This document shows, piece by piece, positions 56,858 to 64,000 of a DNA stretch of 64,000 nt; position 1 is the stretch's first letter; each line of letters starts with the position of its first letter. Both the position numbers and the translations under genes were made by a program. The DNA is from Rhodomyrtus psidioides (taxonomy: Eukaryota; Streptophyta; Magnoliopsida; Myrtales; Myrtaceae), in assembly GCA_021437785.1 (NCBI GenBank), contig JAILYB010000132.1, positions 1,798,001-1,862,000 on the forward strand. Direction: 5' to 3'. Under the pieces are notes generated by a model that was not told where the DNA came from, searched no databases, and worked only from the letters and a program-made list of their open reading frames with translations.

Positions 56858-56863
56858 TTTTTT

Positions 56864-56881
56864 TGGCATGCCCAGCGGGAC
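56864..56881 (+). other. Primer-binding site of the 56-kb gypsy element
   Basis: TGGCATGCCCAGCGGGAC directly follows the LTR end, of the kind used by some plant Tat-type elements. 56882-57239 would be the beginning of its interior; a gag start such as MRTINQLEEAQVDNVNAPDD is readable, then stops at 56975. Confidence 0.6.
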
Positions 56882-57244
56882 GCTCGTGATGAGATTTCGA
56901 GAATGAGAACCATAAATCAACTAGAAGAAGCACAAGTTGACAATGTCAATGCTCCAGATGATGGTGCATGGTCATAGCACTTAGTAGCTAATCAAGCTAA
57001 AGAGGTACCCCCATCGTAATGTCGATGTTCCACGGTAGTTAACTAAGGAACAGACTCGTACCTTAGCACCCGATGCCACATTGGTGGCTACAATGAAAAG
57101 GAAGTTTGAGGAACTGGGGAACGAACTCATTAATCACATGGTGCAACATGTGACTGATGTGATAAAGCCTATGGGGAAGTAATATCGCGTCCTAGTTCGT
57201 TTTCTCAAGTTCCACCTTTTTATGTAAATTCTCTGGGTACTATG

Positions 57245-58402
57245 TGTCGCGACCCTCTTGAGGTTGTCGGGCTCTCGAGGGCTAATGGGCCGTCCTGTCT
57301 GGTCGGACGCGGGCCTCTCCCAAGGCCCATTACCCAAATCGCAACGGAGGTATGCGTGATCGACTTTCAGTGTGGTCTAGTGACATGTGCTAAGTGTGCA
57401 TGCCATGGAGTCGCCACCAATCATTTTTTTAGGGTATGATTGGACCACCCAATCGAATAGTTGGGAGTTTCTATTCAATTTTGCGAGAACCAGAGAAATG
57501 GTTTCGGGGACTTAGTTACGCCAACCGTCAGAGTTGACGCCCTTTCGGTACCTAAGTTGACTGAATTTTCTAGCCTGAGATTCATGCGGATGAGTAAGGT
57601 ATGAACCATAAATCTAGAAATTCATGCAGATAGGAGTGATTATCCTAGCAATCACAATCAATAATAAAATGCGCAACTCAAAGAATCTAGATATGCAAAT
57701 AAATCACATGGCATTCCTAGTAATGCCATATTTATCAATCACAGCTCAAGAATGATTTAGCTGTCCTAGCCGTTCTACACTCGATCTGACCTAAGAAAAG
57801 CATTAGGAAGCATCGCATGAGTTCGAGAGTACTCACATGGGGTTCGCCGTGCCCTGATTTGGTCTTGGACGAGCTATCGAGCTCATGCCGACCCGATTAT
57901 ATTTGGGGATCCACTCGGCATTTTACACCATGAAATCATGTGAAACAAAAACGAAAATATTCAGCAAGGGGCATTTATTGTATATGGTGGTCAATCTAAT
58001 TGGACATCAAGACTAAAAAAGATGTAGAAATTTACAAATTAAAAGACTCGAATGATATTTTTTTTTGCCAAATTCAACTCTATGCGTCGTGAAGAAACAC
58101 ATGCAATTGAACTTGAATTTTGACTATTTATGAGTTCAAAATGAAAAGAAAATTAAAATAAAAATATTGACTATTTTTCTATATTTTTACGACATCGAAT
58201 GCTATTTTTCTTCATTTTTCATGTATTTTTCTATTTTGGAAAATATTAAAAAATTGAAAAATTATTTTTTTGTCAAAAATGGTTCCTTTAGCTTGGTCAA
58301 GGTTACCAAAGATGATTTTTTAATTTTTTAACTTTTTATATATTTTTTATGAATTTTTAAAAAATAAACTATGAAAGACTGATAAAAAATCAGGTGTCAA
58401 CA
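57245..58402 (-). repeat. 3' LTR of copy 2
   Basis: 1,158 bp, 12 bp shorter than the copy 1 LTRs and differing at scattered positions. The inner edge is followed by the same polypurine tract (58403-58415). Confidence 0.92.
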
Positions 58403-58936
58403 GCTGCCCCTCTTTGAGAGGAATTTCGTCAGATGTTTCTCTCAAAGACAAGGTGACACCTGTGTTCCGATCGACTCGACTGGGAAAAGAAAAGAAAAGA
58501 AAAGAAATCATGACATCCAATTTTCATGCCCATCAATGTGTGCTTTTCCTTAAAAAGAGATGTGCTCATTCAATTCCCTGATATGATGTAAGAAAGTTAA
58601 GGAGTAGATAGACTTCCCTGTCCCTTACCTGCCGAACGCTTGCGGCATTTGCTGTGTCTGATGGGTTCAAGTAGATTCCTAAGGACTCGTCATCGGAGTG
58701 TCATAGGGATGTTAAGCTCTGACCTGTATGGTAGGTCAAACCATAATGGGATTCCTAACTGATAGGAACCTAAGGAAGACGCATCCCACATTTGGGAATT
58801 GGCCAAGGGTTTTGATCCATGTGGTGGACTAAACTAGAAATGGCTTGCCTAATGTAAGGCTTATTAGGGAAAACGACTCCTCCCGCTTTCGGGATTCATC
58901 AAGGTTTTGATCCGTATGGTGGATCGGACCATTGGG

Positions 58937-59317
58937 TTGATCCTTCAGGCGGTCTCTACCAGTCCTTTAACCCTTCAGGCGGTTTCTACCATTCATTGAC
59001 CCTTCATGCGGTTTCTACCATTGAGTTGACCCTTCATGCGGTTTCTACCATTGGTTGACCCTTTAGGCGGTTTCTACCATACATTGACCCTTCAGGCGGT
59101 TTCTACCATTGGTTGACCCTTCAGGCGGTTTCTACCATACATTGACCCTTCAGGCGGTTTCTACCATTATGTTGCCCTTCAGGCGGTTTCTACCATTGAT
59201 TGACCCTTCAGGCGGTTTCTACCATACATTGACCCTTCAGGCGGTTTCTACCATTGTGCTGACCCTTCAGGCGGTTTCTACCATTGAGTTGACCCTTCAG
59301 GCGGTTTCTACCATTTA
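58937..59317 (-). repeat. Tandem array of copy 2, about 13 units
   Basis: Same 27-30 bp unit as copy 1 but with three more units; variants of the unit ends (CATACA, CATTGG, CATTGAG) are shuffled between the two copies. The 74-aa ORF at 59109-59333 translates the repeat. Confidence 0.92.
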
Positions 59318-59591
59318 TGAAATTCCAAATTGATATGAATCAAAGGATGACGTACCCGCTCTTCGGGGCTAGTCGGAGACTCGATCATTCTATGGATCGG
59401 TCTTAGAAAAGATTTGCCTACTAAAAGGCCTCACTTAAGGATGACGCACCTAGTCTTTAGGGTGGCCAAAAGTCCTACAGAAAGCTTAGACCTGAAAAAA
59501 TTTTCCTCGCCAAGAAGATGTTAGTAATCTTTGGGAAGACAATAATTGTCTAACTGACAAAATTCTACGACTTAAGTTTTAGTCATGAAAT

Positions 59592-60020
59592 GTGCATTTT
59601 GATTGTTGGAGGTTATCCAAAACATTCCTGCCACATACAGATGTGATCATAAATTCCTTGCACGGAATCTCTAGATCAAACAATTTGAAAATTTCAAAAA
59701 GAGTTTGCTCAAAACATCCATTGGAGTATTTCTCATCCAAGAAGGCTCCTCACTGCTCTGTGATAATGATCTTTAATAGGGAAAGTGCTCAATTTCCTAC
59801 CGACCTGTGCCTGGGTTTCAGGATCATTCGCAACGCATACATTTCGATCAATCAGGAGGTCTTTCACGGGACTGTAGTGTTAGGCTTGGATATCGGTTTC
59901 CAAGGGGGACTCACTTTTGAGTCAAGGCCGTTGAACGAAATTTTTCACTATCTGCTCCGGGTTTACAAGTCAAGAACCCTGCAAAATGAGAAAGAAATAG
60001 TCTTGCTCGTACTTCTTTGA
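59592..60020 (+). CDS. Doubtful antisense ORF, copy 2 counterpart
   Basis: 142 aa and almost identical to 12995-13423 of copy 1. The same reservation applies: no domain and no sign of selection. Confidence 0.2.
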   Translation: MHFDCWRLSKTFLPHTDVIINSLHGISRSNNLKISKRVCSKHPLEYFSSKKAPHCSVIMIFNRESAQFPTDLCLGFRIIRNAYISINQEVFHGTVVLGLDIGFQGGLTFESRPLNEIFHYLLRVYKSRTLQNEKEIVLLVLL

Positions 60021-62735
60021 GCTAAGTTATACATTAACCCAAGTGTCTTAGTCAGAGAAGACTGCTTCAGGATTGTAACATTGGAAGGATTGGGGACCGA
60101 AAAAGGCTTGTTTTTTGCCTAGAAATTGTGAAGGGTTTGACATTGGTGATCATTGCAAATTTGCCACATGTCCTTCGAAGAACATCTCCATTTCTTGAAG
60201 TGTACACTCCTCTTTTAGAGCGCACAAGGATGTTTAAAAGCGTCTCTTGTTGCATTAAGAGACCGTCTGTTTGTGTGTTTGCTATTTGAGCACGACATCA
60301 TTTGGGGAGTAGTCATCTTGATCTGACTCCTTTGGAGGGTCTTTTCATCATCTCTCTAGACTTTACTGGGGATATTTTGAATGGACATCGGCCTTGCTTT
60401 TTACCAGGCACTTTGCTTTTTCTTGATGTCTAGGGATTTTTCTTTTCCCCCTTTTTTTAATCCCGTGTTTTTCTTTTCTTTTGGAGCTAGGATTTTCAGC
60501 AATCATGCTAGATATGCAACTTAAACTTTGGCATGCTTCCGTTCCTAGAGTGATGTTGCCTTTGCTTTGGAATATGCAATGATCACCAATAGGTTGATGA
60601 AATGAATTTGTTGGCTCAACATGGTCGTGCAAAGGATAACAGTGTGTAGGATAGAGAAATGAATTATTCTCGTCATCCTATAACACTTGGATTATCATAT
60701 AAACAACACACAAAGATTTATGTTAGTCCGAGCAAGAAAATTTCTAACCATTTACTTTCTGATACTGTTGGACTAACCTTCATTTGCCCCAATGTAGGGT
60801 GGTTCTTGACAGGGTTGAGAATGAAAATCTCCGTTCAATGGGGTTCTCAATGGGCATCTGTAGTGTTTGGAATGAAGAAAGAAATGCCTCTGTCTTCTCG
60901 ATCCATGTAATCGTTGCGAATAACCCTTATGTCCATAGGTTAAGGTTTCTCAATCATTTCCAATCTCCTCATCTCTCAAGTGTGTATGGGACGTGTTTGG
61001 ATTAGGCTCGCTTCTCTTATGAGAAAATACCCTTTTGAACAGTTCAAACGACTCTTGTTGGAAAAATTCATTTCATTTCATCAAGATTTATCCTTCAAAG
61101 GGATTTTGTGATGCACCATATATGTGTAATTCATGTTCAGACAATCTCTTGTTTTAAAACATGAATGTCAATGAAGTAAGAATTCTATGTCTTTTTAGAT
61201 GTGAGAATCGAATTAATTCTGAAAGTTTTTAATCTCCAATGAATTGGGAAAAAGGATACTTACCTGCCCATCGAGGCTGGAGATCCTGGAGATATAAAAG
61301 GGATATGTCATTGTATATTCTAAAACTTTGCAAAAATTGGAACGATACATCTTACCCTTCGTCATATGCTCCAACGAGTGTACAAGGGTTGTGAAAATAT
61401 GTCTGCCCTGATGGCGAGCTCCTGCCAAGGATAAATATTAAGCATTATTTTGGGTTTCCAAATTCAAAACAAATTGGGACGATACTACTTTACTCTTGAT
61501 TTGAATTCCATTCTGCATGCCAATGTGGGGATTGCAGAAGCCGGCCCTCAAGCTTGTGGCCATGATTTCTTCGTCTGGTTGGGCAACGAATCCACCTCAA
61601 GGATTTACGTCGGAGGAGATTCATTCATCTTTTTGGGCGTGTTTCATGCGCTGTTTTGTTATTTGAATGCATGGCTTCTTGGGTGCCTCGTCTCTATTCA
61701 TCACCTGAGAGGAAAATGAGAGAACATTATCCCCGCATCTGATTGAAAATCATTTAGGAACGATACGTTCTTTTTACCAAATGGGTGGCTCCGCGGCCAA
61801 ATGCGTTTTACGTTGAAAGGATGGATTCCATTACGCTCTGCGGATGATAACTATCGCTTGGGGGACTTGCCCCACGGATTAAACGATGAATCTGATGTCT
61901 TCGGCTTCAACATGCTTTCCGGATGTAGGAATGGTTTGCCCCCATTTTCAGTAGAGATGGGTTTTGTCGAGTAGATCAATAACTCATCCTAGATTTGGCT
62001 TTAGTCGAAGGTTGAAATCCCGACCTTGGATAAGCGAATCATGATTCATCTCCTTCTGCTTCGGATTTGTCATTTGCGCGCTTCACATTTTACAATACCA
62101 ACTTCGCCGCTTGATGAAAATGAATCGATGATTTTCGAATTGCCCCAAGTTCTATAGTCATCTGCGTCGAATCTCTTTGAACTTCATCGAGTGATAGACC
62201 AACTAATAAAACGATTTTTCAATCCCGAGATCGAACTCCTGACGTTTCGTACCACTGCCATTTCACTGACTACCAAGACACAGCATTATTGGCGTCCCTA
62301 ACTGGTTCGTTTTTTGTTATAAAATTCTCGAAGCAGTTAGCAACCCCCATTGAGAATGAAACAAGCTCAATTTAGAGTTCGTAACGACTAAAGGTCCCTT
62401 GGAACGATACAGAGCTAACCGTCTTTGAGCTCGCTCGGGCTTTTACTCACATTTTCCTATGTGAAGCCTTTAAATGTTTTTCTTCGTGGCGTTCAATTGA
62501 TTCGCCTCGACTCTAATCTAACAAGGGATTGTCGTACTCGAGCATGATGATGCTCGCAGGTAGTACTAATCGCTACCCCAGATTAACTCTAAGCATTAAG
62601 GAAGATTATCTCGCATGGAAGACTTTATGACAGAAAGATTAATGATACATCCAGTCACATGTGCCTAGGTCCCTTGAAGATTCTCGGTGATCAGCCAGTT
62701 ACACCATGAATCAGATATATAATCGCCATTTTGGA

Positions 62736-64000
62736 TCATAACTTCATAAGTCCATCAGTTTTAAACTGATCGATCCAGATATGGAGCTCCTCATCAAGGA
62801 AATCTTTTGATTCTTCGAGCAACTGATATTCGGGTTGACCATCATCGCTTGGCGTCGAAGGATTCCTGTTTCTGTTGTGAGCGATCTGATTCTTCGAGCT
62901 AGAACCTTCGTCATTGCTCGAGATTATAAGAGGATGATTGATCGGTTCACTATCAAAAGCACCTTCCATTTGGGGATGGGAGAAACAAAAATCCTCAGAG
63001 CATCCCCCCGCTTGATCTTCCGAAATCATACGCCCAAGCCAGGCAGATCTTTGAACACTAGGCGCAATATGTTGATCGGCGATAGAAAGAGTACTAGCGA
63101 AAAGTTGCTGCTCAAACCAAGGAGTTCGTACCTGCTGCACTTGTGGCATATACTCTTGAGTGGTGCTGAGATGATTCGGGGGAATATTCTGATTAGCGCC
63201 CAAGTAGTCGATGGTGCTGCTACCAGCTTGGTCGGTGCCTAGATTCGGCAGGGTATTTCTTACTTCAGGGGCATTGTAGTTGTGGCCATGCCTAGTGTTT
63301 AGGCACAAGTTGAGTTCTTTCAGGTTCAGTGCTGTGTGGCGCTGTCTTAGCGCCCTTCTGTAGCTCTTGAGGTGACTCGCGACTCCATCTTTAGTGAGTC
63401 CTGGTATGTTCATGATCTCAAGTATGCGCGTTGGATATGCTGAGTTGATTCCTAGTTGCTGAACCGCACTAAGGAACTTGAGATGAAGCTCGGGGGACCA
63501 ATTGACCCTCGTCTTCTTGCGACCCGGAACAGTGTTGACAACTTGGCTATTGCTCTCTGGCCTATTTCCAATAGGATTTGATCGAGCCGGAAATTGTTGT
63601 GGAGGGAATTCATCAGCTTTGGATTGGTCGGTCATGATAGTAAGCTCATCGTTAAGGAAACTCCAATCATGGTGACGCATATCCCATCCTTTAGAAGGCA
63701 TCGATATTGACTTCGTAGAATTGATTTGTTCATGCATATCTCCAACAAAATCCGATTGTATCAAAGATGGTTCGAGGGAGTGGGGTGGTGAATGAGCATT
63801 TTCAATCCTCATATAAGGCTTATCAAGGAACATTTCGCCGAGAGTGACAGGGCCACCGCAATTAAGGCAAGCGATAGTGCTGGGAGCTTTCTTATACCTC
63901 ATGTTCTCCGCTCGAAGCTTTTCGTTTTCCTCCTTTAGAATCGCAAGTTCTTGACGTCTGTGTTGAGCCCTCAATTTGGCTCGCTTATTTTGAAACCAAA
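62736..64000 (-). CDS. HD-ZIP IV / GARP fusion gene, copy 2 (5' part outside the window)
   Basis: Open without stop or frameshift from the window edge to the stop at 62736, about 421 codons. The true start lies beyond 64000; the first visible residues are the homeodomain recognition helix (WFQNKRAKLRAQH, with TTG at the point where an ATG-only reading would begin later). It contains the zipper, the CLNCGGP motif, the whole GARP domain and the acidic tail. Against copy 1 I count about 22 base differences, about 16 of which change an amino acid. None of the amino-acid changes falls in the GARP domain. Same orientation and position in its element as copy 1. Confidence 0.92.
   Translation of the reverse strand, partial: WFQNKRAKLRAQHRRQELAILKEENEKLRAENMRYKKAPSTIACLNCGGPVTLGEMFLDKPYMRIENAHSPPHSLEPSLIQSDFVGDMHEQINSTKSISMPSKGWDMRHHDWSFLNDELTIMTDQSKADEFPPQQFPARSNPIGNRPESNSQVVNTVPGRKKTRVNWSPELHLKFLSAVQQLGINSAYPTRILEIMNIPGLTKDGVASHLKSYRRALRQRHTALNLKELNLCLNTRHGHNYNAPEVRNTLPNLGTDQAGSSTIDYLGANQNIPPNHLSTTQEYMPQVQQVRTPWFEQQLFASTLSIADQHIAPSVQRSAWLGRMISEDQAGGCSEDFCFSHPQMEGAFDSEPINHPLIISSNDEGSSSKNQIAHNRNRNPSTPSDDGQPEYQLLEESKDFLDEELHIWIDQFKTDGLMKL

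Larger units (their letters stand above)
57245..64000 (-). mobile_element. Copy 2 of the cargo-carrying LTR element (runs off the window)
   Basis: Begins TGTCGCGACC at 57245, with CTATG (57240-57244) as the likely left target duplication. It follows the copy 1 layout: left LTR, polypurine tract, tandem array, backbone, then cargo module with the HD-GARP gene cut by the window edge. About 97-98 percent similar to copy 1 by eye, with small indels. The right half, including the divergent ORF and the primer-binding site, lies beyond 64000. Confidence 0.92.

Overview
This is transposon-dense plant nuclear DNA, almost certainly from a flowering plant. Nearly every coding trace belongs to an LTR retrotransposon (Ty3/gypsy, a Ty1/copia of SIRE type with an env-like ORF, and large non-autonomous elements), and the one intact large gene is a plant-type homeodomain/GARP transcription factor. 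I see no ordinary host gene, tRNA or rRNA. The species cannot be told from the window. LAYOUT. 1-3529 is the decayed minus-strand interior of one Ty3/gypsy element (gypsy-2). 3530-7794 holds its LTR head to head with the LTR of a plus-strand relative (gypsy-1). Gypsy-1 gag-pol runs 8269-10733 and resumes at 22251-23508, because an 11.5-kb minus-strand LTR element (copy 1, 10734-22250, target duplication GTAAC, LTRs that look identical) sits at its RT/RNase H junction. From about 23510 to 56024 lies a minus-strand copia element (copia-2), broken by three insertions that each keep a 5-bp target duplication: copia-1 (24956-35563, GAAAC), a solo-LTR-like unit (36825-39597, GTGAT) and element A (39807-55121, CTTAC). 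Element A has further LTRs (B and C) nested in its left LTR. 56025-57244 is the end of another gypsy LTR with its primer-binding site. From 57245 to the window edge runs a second member (copy 2) of the copy 1 family. MAIN DISCOVERY. Copies 1 and 2 have no gag or pol that I can recognise. They do have proper LTRs, a polypurine tract, a tandem-repeat 3' region and, in copy 1, a TGGCGACTCCACTGGGGAC primer-binding site. In sense orientation they carry a single-exon gene for a 529-residue protein that fuses an HD-ZIP class IV homeodomain/zipper (without START) to an ARR-B-like GARP domain. In copy 1 a second, divergent ORF (243 aa, unrecognised, rich in predicted helix) has its own TATA box 647 bp away, so the cargo looks like a two-gene module with a shared promoter. 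Element A has the same backbone but lacks exactly this module (copy 1 coordinates 15458-20043). The module is therefore either a relatively recent gain by the copy 1/2 lineage or a clean loss from A. Intact reading frames, intact LTRs and two copies within 64 kb suggest that a retrotransposon is amplifying a chimeric plant transcription factor.
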